64,000 nt of DNA. It comes from Spirosoma profusum. GTDB lineage: Bacteria; Bacteroidota; Bacteroidia; Cytophagales; Spirosomataceae. The notes below the pieces were generated by a model that made no database searches, was not told the origin of the DNA, and saw only the letters and a list, made by a program, of their open reading frames with translations. Positions 44,410 to 53,297 of this stretch are shown piece after piece. The DNA lies in contig NZ_JACWZY010000016.1 in the NCBI RefSeq assembly GCF_014699005.1, forward strand, positions 1 through 64,000, in the 5' to 3' direction. The position numbers were made by a program, and so were the translations under genes. The first letter of the stretch is position 1; each line of letters begins with the position of its first letter.

Positions 44410-45785
44410 GATTGCTGTTTGGTTGGTAAGGATGCAAGCCCGAGTTTATAAAACGGGCTTTCGGGGCTACGCTGCCAGACGGAATAATCACCGTTTTTAG
44501 GTTTGATTTCTTTGATTTGGGGCACCGCTCCGGGTGGGCTGGGCTCGTCTATTTCGGGCGGGTAATCTTCGGTGAAAGGTATATCGGCACCTACAGGAAA
44601 CTCCCGCTCAAGTTGCGACTCATCCGGCCGAAGGATAGAACCGGGATTGTCTAGCTGCTCAGCAATGGTTTTTACAATCAGCGGCTCTGGGCTGTCTGAG
44701 ACTTTTCTTACCACACTAAGAAAAGTCGGCTCCTCAGCGATAACCTCAGCCTCTATACGTCTGGTTGTATACTGAAATGGTTTCCACTCCGAAGCAGACT
44801 CATCGTTGAAGGGCTGTGCGGATACACTAACAGGCTGAGGTCGTCCTTTTCTAACTTCCCTTTTCCACGCCTGGGGTGGGTTTGGATTAACTTCAGGATG
44901 CACGGGCGAAGTCAAACCGTAGCGGATACCATCACGGATGGTTTTCTGAGATTTGGAAAACTGTGGCCATTCGCTGGCGGCTGTCTCTAAAGCAAGTACA
45001 GCAGTATCTTCGTCCATTCGGTCAGCAGCAATATACCCCCCGGCCAGCTTTGCCGCTTTGAGCAATGTTTCGTGGCGCTGCCCCTCGCCCGCCCGATCAA
45101 CAAACCGAATAAGCCGTTTTAGTAGGTTTTGCTGGTTGTCGTCTGAACTCCCACCGTAGTGAATTGGTCCACGTTTAGGTGCTGGTGGCGTATAGGTACC
45201 CTTCATCACCGATGCCTCATCATTAAGGTAAGGTGCCTCGTCGAAGGAAGCAAAGCGTAAATCGGTTGCATTACAACCCTTTGTGCTGTCAAGGGTTATG
45301 CCAAATCGCTCAGTGAATAGCTTCTGCAAATAGCGAAAATGAGCCTTCAGGGTTTCGGGTGTTTGATGGTCAGGCAGGCGGACAACGAACCAAAGTCCCC
45401 GACGTACCGAATAGGCACAAAGCAATACATAGGGTAAATTGGCAATGAGTTTTTTTAACTCAGCCATATCAACGCCCGGGTTGTCTTTGATATCGACATC
45501 TCCCATCAGCATCGACCATTGGTGAATAATCTTTTCCTCAATGGTGGAGCTGGCTTTGCGGTCTCTTAACAGAGCTACAGGCGTAAAAGCAGAGAGGTAT
45601 TTTTTTAGCTCATCCTGTTTTGCTTTCTCTACCTCAGCACATATTGCCTCAACTTGTGGCTGATAGTAGCGGGTGGTTGCCATTCGGCGCAAAGTGGTCT
45701 TTTGGGTTGGTACGTTGCCGAAGGAGTGGCGTTTGTGGTCGAACTCAAAGAAGCTGATAGGCAAGTCAAGCAGTGAGGGTGCCAT
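44406..45785 (-). CDS. Primase-like protein (VirE_N/BT4734-like plus PriCT-like)
   Basis: A 459-residue protein. Residues about 90-195 match the BT4734-like/VirE N-terminal domain of Bacteroidota elements, an AEP-primase relative: MGDVDIKDNPGVDMAELKKL, then SVRRGLWFVVRLPDHQTPE. Residues about 230-310 look like a primase C-terminal helical domain (RHETLLKAAKLAGGYIAADR). The acidic Pro-rich tail is unassigned. With the SF3 helicase upstream it forms the replication module. Confidence 0.75.
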   Translation of the reverse strand: MAPSLLDLPISFFEFDHKRHSFGNVPTQKTTLRRMATTRYYQPQVEAICAEVEKAKQDELKKYLSAFTPVALLRDRKASSTIEEKIIHQWSMLMGDVDIKDNPGVDMAELKKLIANLPYVLLCAYSVRRGLWFVVRLPDHQTPETLKAHFRYLQKLFTERFGITLDSTKGCNATDLRFASFDEAPYLNDEASVMKGTYTPPAPKRGPIHYGGSSDDNQQNLLKRLIRFVDRAGEGQRHETLLKAAKLAGGYIAADRMDEDTAVLALETAASEWPQFSKSQKTIRDGIRYGLTSPVHPEVNPNPPQAWKREVRKGRPQPVSVSAQPFNDESASEWKPFQYTTRRIEAEVIAEEPTFLSVVRKVSDSPEPLIVKTIAEQLDNPGSILRPDESQLEREFPVGADIPFTEDYPPEIDEPSPPGAVPQIKEIKPKNGDYSVWQRSPESPFYKLGLASLPTKQQS

Positions 45786-45833
45786 ACAGGTAAAGTGTTG
45801 TTTACTGCATTTAGCATTTAAGCTTCCTACTGT

Positions 45834-47522
45834 TTAGGGGTATGTATGTACTCGCGCACATATACACCCCCCAACAGGTGAAATGTTAAATGCTAAATGC
45901 ACGATTATTGAGGTTTCAGCGTAAAGGTGATATTGCGGGTATTGGCTCCGCGTTCGTATTTCCAGCCCTTTGGCGTACTGGGTGATGTTATTGGTAAAAG
46001 CCCGAGTAACAGTCTGATTGTCCGGCAAACCAGCAAACGCCTTATATTCCCGAAACAACTCATCTCGATTATACTCCTGATCCGGTACCAAACCTGTATT
46101 CTGATAGGTCGTCACCCATTCGTAGAACTCTTCACCCGCAACCTGCCGCAATCTGTTCTGATCGGCGCTACGAAGCGTGTAGGGTTGTAGCCCATCGCGC
46201 AGGTACTCCTCAACGCAACCAATCATGTATTGGTCGAAGCGTTGCCATTCTTCAGCATCCCAATCATCCGAGAAGAAAATACATCCGTGTTCAGCCTGAA
46301 TGGGCTTCTCATTTCCTCGTTTTATCTGGCGTTTGTAGTGATTACCAAACTCAATAATGAATTGCCGACGAATATTGCTCGACCCCTCATTAGGCATCAC
46401 CACGTTTGAGGAAATGAGCAATTTCGGCCCCTCCTTCGCGGGAATCCGGAAAGCCTTTTCGTGCTTGCGCTCGATGCTCCAGCCTTCAGTTAGTAGACTA
46501 AAAAAGCGTTCCAGGGTAAATCTCCGTTCGGCCTTAGGGTGGTTTACTACCGGATCATCAATCCACACAATAGCCGTATCTTCATTGACCTGCTGAAAGC
46601 AAAAGCGGTCGTTCTGATCGAATTTCTTTCCATCGATTACAGCAACCGGACGTATCTGCCGAATGGCATTACCAAACAACCCTTTGCCCGTACCGCCTTC
46701 AGGCTTTCGTGCATCGGTTATTTCCTCATCATAGCAGATGACCGCCTGTCCTTCGGCTGGGTTGCCGTAGTGGTGAATGAGGTAGCCGATGGCTGTTCGA
46801 AAGGATCTCAATCGGTCAGGTTCTCTATTGGTAATGTTGAGCAGGAAGAGGGCAAAATGACACTCCTCTCCGTTAGCACTGGGGTCGAATACTCGGTTAA
46901 TGACTTGCGATTTCCAAACACAACGATCCTGCAGAAAGTCATAAGGAAGTATCTTGACACTTCCGGCCTTAACTGCTATAATGCCATTTTTGTAAGGAAT
47001 GTAGCAGGCTGTCTCAGTATCGCGAAGCAACGGCCTGGCGTGGGTATGAAGCCCCTCCAGGTTTTTGGGGTTAACGGTTAGGTGTTGCTGGCGGTTGTAT
47101 ATCTCCAGTCTGCCCTCATAGGTTGCTGTGATGTAGTCAACGCTCAGCGGGTAGGGTTTTGACTCAATATAGGCTTTGAGACAGTCCCGCATGTTGGTGT
47201 CAATAACCGGCTCAATAATTGAATCACCCCGGATTAAAGACGTAGAGAAGTTATCCGGTCGGTACCGTTTGGCGAAAAGTAGCCCTTGTAGATATTCCAG
47301 TATACCGGTTCGGTAAAGTCCCGAAAGCACCCACTCCTGGGTTTTTGAATCTTTCTCGAACGTCCAAAGATCAATAGTTACTTCATCCTTTCGGATGAAA
47401 ATAATAGAAGCATCTCCATGCTCCGTTTCGTCAAAAACGAAATCACCCGACGATGCCAACTCCTTATCTGTCATATTGGAAATTGGCGGAATAGATGTAC
47501 CTTTAGCCTGCGCAGTCGTCAT
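45834..47522 (-). CDS. SF3-type / D5-like replicative helicase
   Basis: A 562-residue protein with Walker A PEGGTGKGLFGNAI (about 274-287), a Walker B-like TAIVWIDDP (about 309-317) and a sensor-like KLLISSNVV (about 360). This is the layout of phage/satellite primase-helicases (DUF5906 or VapE-like). It probably unwinds the element origin during replication. Its translation ends 49 bp before the primase-like gene. Confidence 0.8.
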   Translation of the reverse strand: MTTAQAKGTSIPPISNMTDKELASSGDFVFDETEHGDASIIFIRKDEVTIDLWTFEKDSKTQEWVLSGLYRTGILEYLQGLLFAKRYRPDNFSTSLIRGDSIIEPVIDTNMRDCLKAYIESKPYPLSVDYITATYEGRLEIYNRQQHLTVNPKNLEGLHTHARPLLRDTETACYIPYKNGIIAVKAGSVKILPYDFLQDRCVWKSQVINRVFDPSANGEECHFALFLLNITNREPDRLRSFRTAIGYLIHHYGNPAEGQAVICYDEEITDARKPEGGTGKGLFGNAIRQIRPVAVIDGKKFDQNDRFCFQQVNEDTAIVWIDDPVVNHPKAERRFTLERFFSLLTEGWSIERKHEKAFRIPAKEGPKLLISSNVVMPNEGSSNIRRQFIIEFGNHYKRQIKRGNEKPIQAEHGCIFFSDDWDAEEWQRFDQYMIGCVEEYLRDGLQPYTLRSADQNRLRQVAGEEFYEWVTTYQNTGLVPDQEYNRDELFREYKAFAGLPDNQTVTRAFTNNITQYAKGLEIRTRSQYPQYHLYAETSIIVHLAFNISPVGGCICARVHTYP

Positions 47523-47600
47523 AGTATCAGTGCTTTAGCCGCCTTTGGTTTTGGGGACCGAGGGCGGTTTTGTTTTGTGTGAAGTGGGATAAGGGAGAGG

Positions 47601-47885
47601 CTAGTTAAGGGTTGCCTTAACGCCGAATTTTTCACACAAAGCCGCTATGTGTTCCTTGCGGTAGCGCAACACTGAGCCGATCTGAACGTAGCCAACAACG
47701 CCCTTCGCCCGCCAGATTTGGGCGGTCTTTTTGCTGACTTTCATAATCTGACAGAACTCCTCGTCGGTGTAGAGATACTCCCGATTTGAATCTGCAGTCA
47801 GCTTAGCTTGAGCAGATTCAATGTTAGAAATTGAGGATTGAATGTTGCGGTAATCGCTCTCTGGTAGAATGCAAACTGCTTCCAT
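47601..47885 (-). CDS. AlpA/excisionase-like helix-turn-helix protein
   Basis: A 94-residue protein. The C-terminal 55 residues form an HTH_17-like winged helix: YLYTDEEFCQIMKVSKKTAQ then GYVQIGSVLRYRKEHIAAL. Such proteins act as excisionase or as activator of integrase/replication genes in satellites. It lies upstream of the helicase gene and probably leads the replication operon. Confidence 0.75.
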   Translation of the reverse strand: MEAVCILPESDYRNIQSSISNIESAQAKLTADSNREYLYTDEEFCQIMKVSKKTAQIWRAKGVVGYVQIGSVLRYRKEHIAALCEKFGVKATLN

Positions 47886-47990
47886 TTTCTTCGACGTGCT
47901 TTGTTTGTTGAGTCGAAGTTGGGTAGGTGGGAGTTTTAAGAGTAGTATAGAAAAAAGATACTTTTTTGGCGAGCCTATACTAATTGTTTA

Positions 47991-48794
47991 TCAAGGTATT
48001 AGGTTGTGTTTTTCTAAAAACTTTTTGTATTCGGTTCTCCACGAACGAAAGGTCATTTTGCGTTCATGAAGAACTGAGGACATATCTGATGTATCGCAGA
48101 TAAATTCAAATCCAGCAATCTTCATGAGTTCAGCCCCGAATTCATCGATTCGTTCTTTATTAACATACTTTTTATTTAGCCTTTGGTTATCGAGCTGATC
48201 CCGAAAAAACCAAGCTATGTAATAAGCAAAGTGCTTTTCACCTCGCTTAGTCTCTTGTGGTTTGAGATGATCTTTTGCTTGCCATACTACCCTATGGGTA
48301 TCTAACCGAAGTTTATTTAAGTATTCTTTTTCTCTCTCCGCTTTCTCTAGAACCGCCTGCCGAATGAAGTCCAGCAATACACCTTCATATTTTATGAGAA
48401 CCTGACTGTCTTTTTGTTTGACCTTAAAGTAGTCTAGATTGCTATCACTAAATATTTTTTCAAATTGGGCTGACTCTAGCCATCTTTCCAGATTATTTAT
48501 AGATTCTCCCAAGCCCGACTCCCATGCGCTTTTTGATATACGAATTTTGTTTTTTGCTATATCTTCTTGCATATGGCGGACGATACAGAAAGCCTCTCTC
48601 ATAAAGCGATCCGTATGGTAATCCTGACATAGGTCAACAATCTGCCTAACGATAGAATCATCAAGCTCAAACTCCCAACCGGCTTCTCTTTCTTTATTAG
48701 TTCTGTCCGGATTATAAGTTTCAATGAAAAGAGGGTAGTAATTTTCCTCATAATGAATATCCTCGGCTTGGAAGATGATAGTCGCCATACTCAA
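47991..48794 (-). CDS. Hypothetical protein encoded between integrase and excisionase
   Basis: A 267-residue soluble, mostly helical protein. Readable segments include WEFELDDSIVRQIVDLCQDY and KHFAYYIAWFFRDQLDNQRL. No family or catalytic motif was recognised. Its start lies 9 bp after the integrase stop, suggesting cotranscription with int. Lower GC than the neighbours suggests it is a recent acquisition. Confidence 0.6.
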   Translation of the reverse strand: MSMATIIFQAEDIHYEENYYPLFIETYNPDRTNKEREAGWEFELDDSIVRQIVDLCQDYHTDRFMREAFCIVRHMQEDIAKNKIRISKSAWESGLGESINNLERWLESAQFEKIFSDSNLDYFKVKQKDSQVLIKYEGVLLDFIRQAVLEKAEREKEYLNKLRLDTHRVVWQAKDHLKPQETKRGEKHFAYYIAWFFRDQLDNQRLNKKYVNKERIDEFGAELMKIAGFEFICDTSDMSSVLHERKMTFRSWRTEYKKFLEKHNLIP

Positions 48795-48803
48795 ATAGTA
48801 GAT

Positions 48804-50054
48804 TTACCCAAAGATTGATTCGAGTGCTTTGTCTGTTGTGTCAGTATCGAACTCAGATAAATACTTTTCGGTGATGTTAATTTTTGAGTGCCTGAGGAGC
48901 TTAGAAATTGCGTAAACGTCATTAATCTTTTTACGGCCTAAATCGGCAAAGGTGTGCCTAGCTGAGTGAAAAGAGAGTTCTCTAGGGATACCAGCCAAAA
49001 AACATATTTTCTTGAGATACCTATTGATGAGCGCATTTTTCCGGCTGACTTCCTTTAGTATATCAACGTCTGCGTCATAAGTCCGTTTGGCGCTCATAAT
49101 TGGGAACACAAAGCCCTCCGGGTCGATCTTCTCTGGTTGGTAGTGCCTTATGATTTCCTCGGCCTGCTTGGGTAGCTGTATAGAGTGACTCTTTGTGACG
49201 GTGGCCTTTGTTTTCCACATGACGTAAGAGAGCCGATTGTCGTTAATGTTTTTCCATTGCAAACAGCATATATCACTAAATCGCATTCCGGCCATATAGA
49301 ATGCACATAGCCAGTAGTTGCGGGTATGCCACAGCAAAGATCCCTCGGGTAAGGATACATTACGAAAGGTTTCTAGTTCTCCCTCTGTTAATCGTACTCG
49401 GTCCGGCTTGCCCTCTTTTAATTTGATTAATAGAAACGGATTGTCCTGGATTGGTACTAATCCCTCTTTCACGGCCTGATTGAATACGGCCCTGATTTTA
49501 GAGAAGCCTGTCCCTATAGTATTGGTTGTGTTCCCCTTTTTGGTACGCAACCATTGCTCGTAATCGGTTAGCAGCTTAACCGTAATATCTGAGAAGAAAA
49601 GTTCTTTGTTGTCGACGTATTCTAGAAGCTTATTAATTTCGGATCGGACGTTGCGCTGAGTATTGTAAGGCTTATTGGATAGATACTCGTATGCGTACTG
49701 AAAAAAGTAGGCAGAGGAGCGACCTTTAAGGTTTTCGGCGATTACCAGTGAGGTAACATTTTTAGTATCAGCTTTCAGGCGAATCGCGTCCGATTTGATA
49801 GCATCTATCTTTTTATTGATTACCTCGTGCAGTACATAGGAACGTCTTACTTCTTTCTTATTAGGGTTCCAATCCTTCAGGGGGATATCAAAACCGATGT
49901 AAACTCGGCGGTGTTGACGGTTCTCGGTTATACGCAGATACAAGGCATATCGCCCATCTTTTTTAGGCTTGTTGCCCAGCTCAACAGTAAAGGATATGGT
50001 GTTGGTCTTAGCGCGTCCACTGGCAGGCGCGTTATCAGGTTTGGGCTGGCTCAT
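48804..50054 (-). CDS. int: Tyrosine recombinase / integrase of the element
   Basis: A 416-residue phage-type integrase: an arm-binding N-terminal domain (about 15-100, GRYALYLRITENRQHRRVYI), a SAM-like core-binding domain (110-205), and a catalytic domain with R258 (AGMRFSDICCLQW), a Lys near 281-288, H363-R366 (HSARHTF), H389 (LLRHSKINI) and the nucleophile Y398. The gene is 170 bp from attR and reads away from it. The arm doublet lies just upstream of its start. Confidence 0.94.
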   Translation of the reverse strand: MSQPKPDNAPASGRAKTNTISFTVELGNKPKKDGRYALYLRITENRQHRRVYIGFDIPLKDWNPNKKEVRRSYVLHEVINKKIDAIKSDAIRLKADTKNVTSLVIAENLKGRSSAYFFQYAYEYLSNKPYNTQRNVRSEINKLLEYVDNKELFFSDITVKLLTDYEQWLRTKKGNTTNTIGTGFSKIRAVFNQAVKEGLVPIQDNPFLLIKLKEGKPDRVRLTEGELETFRNVSLPEGSLLWHTRNYWLCAFYMAGMRFSDICCLQWKNINDNRLSYVMWKTKATVTKSHSIQLPKQAEEIIRHYQPEKIDPEGFVFPIMSAKRTYDADVDILKEVSRKNALINRYLKKICFLAGIPRELSFHSARHTFADLGRKKINDVYAISKLLRHSKINITEKYLSEFDTDTTDKALESIFG

Positions 50055-50098
50055 GGCGTTCTCTTGTCTGCATTAAATATAGTCAAGAGAAGCCTTTT

Positions 50099-50117
50099 AC
50101 TGTAACATTACTGTAAC
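50099..50117 (+). promoter_or_regulatory. Candidate integrase arm-type site (right), direct-repeat doublet
   Basis: ACTGTAAC at 50099-50106 and 50110-50117, 11-bp period, 45 bp upstream of the integrase ATG and 108 bp inside the attR core. The same word and spacing occur on the left arm. A binding site here could also autoregulate int. Confidence 0.65.
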
Positions 50118-50224
50118 AATTTTTACTTTTATTTACCTTCTACTACTTCTATATTCCAGAGAAAAGACCATTTAAGTATAGATGAGGGTACTTTTTCGGT
50201 TTATATTGGACTTGAAAAGTAGAA

Positions 50225-50246
50225 GTTCGATTCCCGCTCCTGGTAC
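50225..50246 (+). other. attR: right attachment repeat
   Basis: Exact 22-bp copy of the tRNA-Leu 3' end (see 25595-25616). Beyond it lies the displaced native tRNA terminator. Within 50055-50510 there is otherwise only the arm doublet, this repeat, two terminators and a doubtful 38-codon frame at 50338-50454. Confidence 0.92.
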
Positions 50247-50251
50247 AATAC

Positions 50252-50294
50252 AAACTGCAGGTGTCTTTAAAATTAGGCGCTTGCAGTTTTTTTT
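50252..50294 (+). terminator. Original tRNA-Leu terminator displaced by the insertion
   Basis: ACTGCAGGTG...CGCTTGCAGT forms a 10-bp stem with two wobble pairs followed by eight T residues, 6 bp after attR. Before integration it would have followed tRNA-Leu directly. Confidence 0.7.
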
Positions 50295-50459
50295 GTTTCA
50301 CTGTAACATTAAGGAAACTTATTGGGAAAGCTCTAATATGGATTGTAATGACCTGTTAGTTAGCTATACTAAAAGCGATTGTGAAAAACTCTCTAAAAAA
50401 TTCCAAAGCTTCAAACACTTTCACAATCAAATCAAAGAATTTCTGGTCACATAATATTC

Positions 50460-50489
50460 AAAAGCCACGACTTCACAGCCGTGGCTTTT
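50460..50489. terminator. Bidirectional-type terminator
   Basis: AAAAGCCACG-acttcacagc-CGTGGCTTTT, a 10-bp perfect stem with A- and T-runs on the two sides, 21 bp beyond the stop of the secreted protein at 50511. Confidence 0.75.
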
Positions 50490-50510
50490 CCCGTTGAAAG
50501 TCGCTATTGT

Positions 50511-50906
50511 TTAGTTCAACGTAATGGTGCGGGCTGATATCTGGGTCGGCTTGGTCGATAACGTAACTGGATGCACCGATACGTCATTGCCTGAAACGAT
50601 TTCAACTTGGTAGGCACCATCTTCCAGCTCAGCCATATCGAATTTGAAATGGAAGTTGCCTTGTTTTTTGCTGATCGATTGTTTCGCCAGCAGATCGCCA
50701 CTTTTGCTTTTCAGCAGAACAACCAGTGCTTTACCGGGTTCCCGCTCCACAAATACGTTCAGTTTGGAAGGAGTTGCCGATGGAAAAACGGCCGCTTTGT
50801 ACGAACTAGTCGTAGCGGTCGGATTTACGGTTGGGTTAGCCGGAGCGGCAAACGTAGTAGTGCTTAACAGTAAGGCAGCGATGAGGGATTGGGCAAACGT
50901 TTTCAT
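50511..50906 (-). CDS. Small secreted beta-sandwich protein
   Basis: A 131-residue protein with signal peptide (FAQSLIAALLLSTTTFAAPA). The mature part has FVEREPGKALVVLLKSKSGD and MAELEDGAYQVEIVSGNDV, an Ig/DUF3244-like strand pattern common in small exported Bacteroidota proteins. Its own promoter lies upstream and a terminator follows. Function unknown. Confidence 0.7.
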   Translation of the reverse strand: MKTFAQSLIAALLLSTTTFAAPANPTVNPTATTSSYKAAVFPSATPSKLNVFVEREPGKALVVLLKSKSGDLLAKQSISKKQGNFHFKFDMAELEDGAYQVEIVSGNDVSVHPVTLSTKPTQISARTITLN

Positions 50907-50950
50907 GAGTGTTATGTATTTGTTGTTGGTAGTTGTTTGTTTGAACGTGT

Positions 50951-50958
50951 CAAAGGTA
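50951..50958 (-). promoter_or_regulatory. -7 promoter element of the small secreted protein gene
   Basis: TACCTTTG on minus matches TAnnTTTG and lies 44 bp before the ATG at 50906. No clear -33 TTTG. Confidence 0.5.
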
Positions 50959-51240
50959 TGGCGGTAAAAATCGGTTGTGAATTGAGATTGGTACAGACTG
51001 TCAGAAAACCTTTATGAATGGTGTAAATTCGGTACTAAAGTGTTTTAGGCTCTATTGCTACGTTGCCCCAAAACAGCTGTTGTTTGCCTAAAAGGCTACT
51101 GGTAAGCTGGTTATTAGCTAACGTATTGTCTAAAACCTTTCTCTTTTGGGCGAAACGTAGTAGTGAATCAAACGAAGCCACTGATTCAGACGTTAATTCT
51201 GGTACAGAACCATAGGTGAACCCTAACCAACGTAGCAATT
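50959..51240. other. Intergenic region with several CTACGT-family motifs
   Basis: With the promoter above this makes a 334-bp gap between divergent genes. It contains GCTACGTTG (about 51058), AACGTAGTAG (about 51160) and AACGTAGCAA (about 51229). A 67-codon frame on minus (51035-51238) has no family signal and is probably not a gene. Confidence 0.4.
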
Positions 51241-52632
51241 ATGAATGTCTACAATTCCATCATCGACACAATAGGCAATACCCCCCTTGTTAAATTAAAT
51301 AAAGTAGCGAAGGGCGTCCCCGGAACGATTCTGGCAAAAGTTGAATACTTCAACCCAGGTAATTCTGTGAAAGATCGAATCGCGATTCGGATGATTGAAG
51401 ACGCCGAAGCGAAGGGCATTATCAAACCTGGTGGTACAATTATCGAAGGCACAAGTGGGAATACTGGAATGGGGCTGGCATTGGCAGCCGTCGGGAAAGG
51501 CTATAAATGCATTTTCACAATGGCCGACAAGCAGTCGAAAGAAAAGATTGACATTCTGCGGGCAGTTGGAGCTGAAGTGGTTGTGTGCCCAACCAACGTA
51601 GCGCCCGACGATCCTCGTTCGTACTATTCTGTCGCTAAAAAACTCAACCGCGATATTCCAAATTCGCTGTATCCAAATCAGTACGATAACCTGTCCAATA
51701 CAGCCGCCCACTACGAGACCACCGGTCCCGAAATCTGGCGCGATACCGACGGCAAAATCACGCACTTCGCGGCTGGGGTAGGTACGGGTGGAACCATCTG
51801 CGGTACGTCGAAATTCCTGAAAGAACAGAATCCGAACGTAGTGTCAATCGGACTCGATACGTATGGGTCGGTGTTCAAGAAATACAAGGAAACGGGCATT
51901 TTCGATGAAGGCGAAATTTACCCATACATGACCGAGGGCATCGGCGAAGACATTCTGCCACAGAACGTCGATTTCAGTTTAATTGATCACTTTGTGAAAG
52001 TGACCGATAAAGATGCCGCCATTATGGCTCGTCGGTTGTCGCGCGAGGAGGGTTTATTTGTGGGTTGGTCGTGTGGTACGGCGGTTCATGGTGCGCTGGA
52101 GTGGGCACGTGAGCACCTGACAGACAGCGACGTAATGGTAATCTTACTACCCGACCACGGCACGCGTTACCTCGCCAAAATCTACAACGATACGTGGATG
52201 AAAGACCACGGCTTTCTGGAAGATCGCGCCTTTAAAACGGCTCGCGACATCATTCATCATAAAGACAGCAATGGCAATAGTCGACATTCATCGCTAACAA
52301 CGGTGGGTTCTGACGTATCAGTCAGTCAGGCGATTCATATTCTGAATAGATACGGCATTTCGCAGATTCCGGTTACCGACGCAGGAGGGCACATTGTCGG
52401 CAGCCTGACCGATTCAACTATTCTAAATAAACTGATTGAAGACCCTACCATAAAAGAACATTCCGTCAGTGACGTAATGGATAAACCCTTCAAGTTTGTT
52501 GGCTTGGATAATACTATCGACGCCCTCTCATCGCTCATCGACCGCGACAACAAAGCCCTGCTCGTCCGCGACGAGAAAGAACAGGTACACATTATCACTC
52601 AGGCTGATTTGCTGGCAGCTATGACGAGTTGA
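51241..52632 (+). CDS. Cystathionine beta-synthase (PLP domain plus CBS pair)
   Basis: A 463-residue fold-type II PLP enzyme. Lys44 in FNPGNSVKDRIA is the Schiff-base lysine, GTSGNTGMGLALAAVG the substrate loop, and GTGGTICGTSKFLKEQ the phosphate-binding loop. Two C-terminal CBS domains (about 345-460) distinguish it from plain cysteine synthase and fit cystathionine beta-synthase, joining serine (or O-acetylserine) with homocysteine. CBS domains may bind adenosyl ligands. Monocistronic. Confidence 0.9.
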   Translation: MNVYNSIIDTIGNTPLVKLNKVAKGVPGTILAKVEYFNPGNSVKDRIAIRMIEDAEAKGIIKPGGTIIEGTSGNTGMGLALAAVGKGYKCIFTMADKQSKEKIDILRAVGAEVVVCPTNVAPDDPRSYYSVAKKLNRDIPNSLYPNQYDNLSNTAAHYETTGPEIWRDTDGKITHFAAGVGTGGTICGTSKFLKEQNPNVVSIGLDTYGSVFKKYKETGIFDEGEIYPYMTEGIGEDILPQNVDFSLIDHFVKVTDKDAAIMARRLSREEGLFVGWSCGTAVHGALEWAREHLTDSDVMVILLPDHGTRYLAKIYNDTWMKDHGFLEDRAFKTARDIIHHKDSNGNSRHSSLTTVGSDVSVSQAIHILNRYGISQIPVTDAGGHIVGSLTDSTILNKLIEDPTIKEHSVSDVMDKPFKFVGLDNTIDALSSLIDRDNKALLVRDEKEQVHIITQADLLAAMTS

Positions 52633-52692
52633 GAAATATTTTTTTAGTAAACAAATCATAGAAATTCGTAGTATTGCAGAAACCATAAAGCT

Positions 52693-53297
52693 ATGGAATC
52701 AGAAGCAGCAACCCCGGAACTTGCAGCCTCGCAGCAAATACCTTCCTACTTAATTTACAAAACGCTCAATGGATGCTCTCTCTACAGAAAGGGCTATAAG
52801 GAGGTAGTAGCGAAACGAAAAACTCCCGGCGAAATCATGGGTTGCAGTGACCTACAGGCCATTATTGTATCAGCATTACACGGTTATCTCTATAATCAGA
52901 TCAACCGAAAAGTTTATTGGGTAGTAACCAACGAACCATCTTTACACCTACAATTAGGCGGTAATTTATCAAATGATATCGCCAGCTATGCAAAAGAGGA
53001 CGTAACAGTTAAGGGAAATTCTTCGACGTAGCGCCAAAGGTCGTTGCGGAGGTTGATATTAAAATAGACCTTGAAGCATTCCCTGCCTGGGAGCAGGATT
53101 ACATCCATCAGAAAACGCAGGCCATGCTCGATTTCGGCATGGAGCGCGTCATCTGGATCACTACCCAATCCCGAAAAGTAATTGTCGCTACAAAAGGCGA
53201 AGACTGGCTTACTTTAAACTGGGATGCTACCGTTCCTGTGCTCGACAATGTAACGTTGAACGTAGCAAACATCCTGATCGAAGAAGGAGCGATTTAG
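52693..53297 (+). pseudogene. Uma2-family nuclease-like protein, frameshifted
   Basis: The first frame (52693-53031) encodes LIYKTLNGCSLYRKGYKEVV... and stops early. From about 53018 another frame continues with FFDVAPKVVAEVDIKIDLEA, then MLDFGMERVIWITTQSRKVI, to a TAG at 53295-53297. Together they make a complete Uma2 (DUF820) protein of about 200 residues with the typical EVD...K core. A one-base change near 53015-53022 (GGAAATTCTTCG) would restore it. Confidence 0.8.

Larger units (their letters stand above)
25617..50224. mobile_element. Integrated mobile element (phage-satellite-like / cryptic prophage) in tRNA-Leu
   Basis: About 24.6 kb bounded by the 22-bp direct repeats. From the right end it holds a tyrosine integrase, an unknown protein, an excisionase-like HTH protein, SF3-type helicase, primase-like protein, small phage-like ORFs, a non-coding doublet array, IS200, tail assembly chaperone with frameshift, tape measure protein, and a cargo region with regulators and secreted proteins. 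Nearly all genes are on minus. No terminase, portal or capsid gene was recognised. The host over-represented hexamer CTACGT falls to background level inside it, supporting foreign origin. Confidence 0.88.

Noticed and set aside
50182-50454. 90-codon frame on + spanning attR
   Set aside because: The first half is the attachment repeat and terminator; only the 38 codons after 50338 could be real and nothing supports them.
51035-51238. 67-codon frame on minus upstream of the cystathionine beta-synthase gene
   Set aside because: No family signal, lies in a region rich in the CTACGT motif, and begins 3 bp from a divergent start; more likely regulatory DNA.
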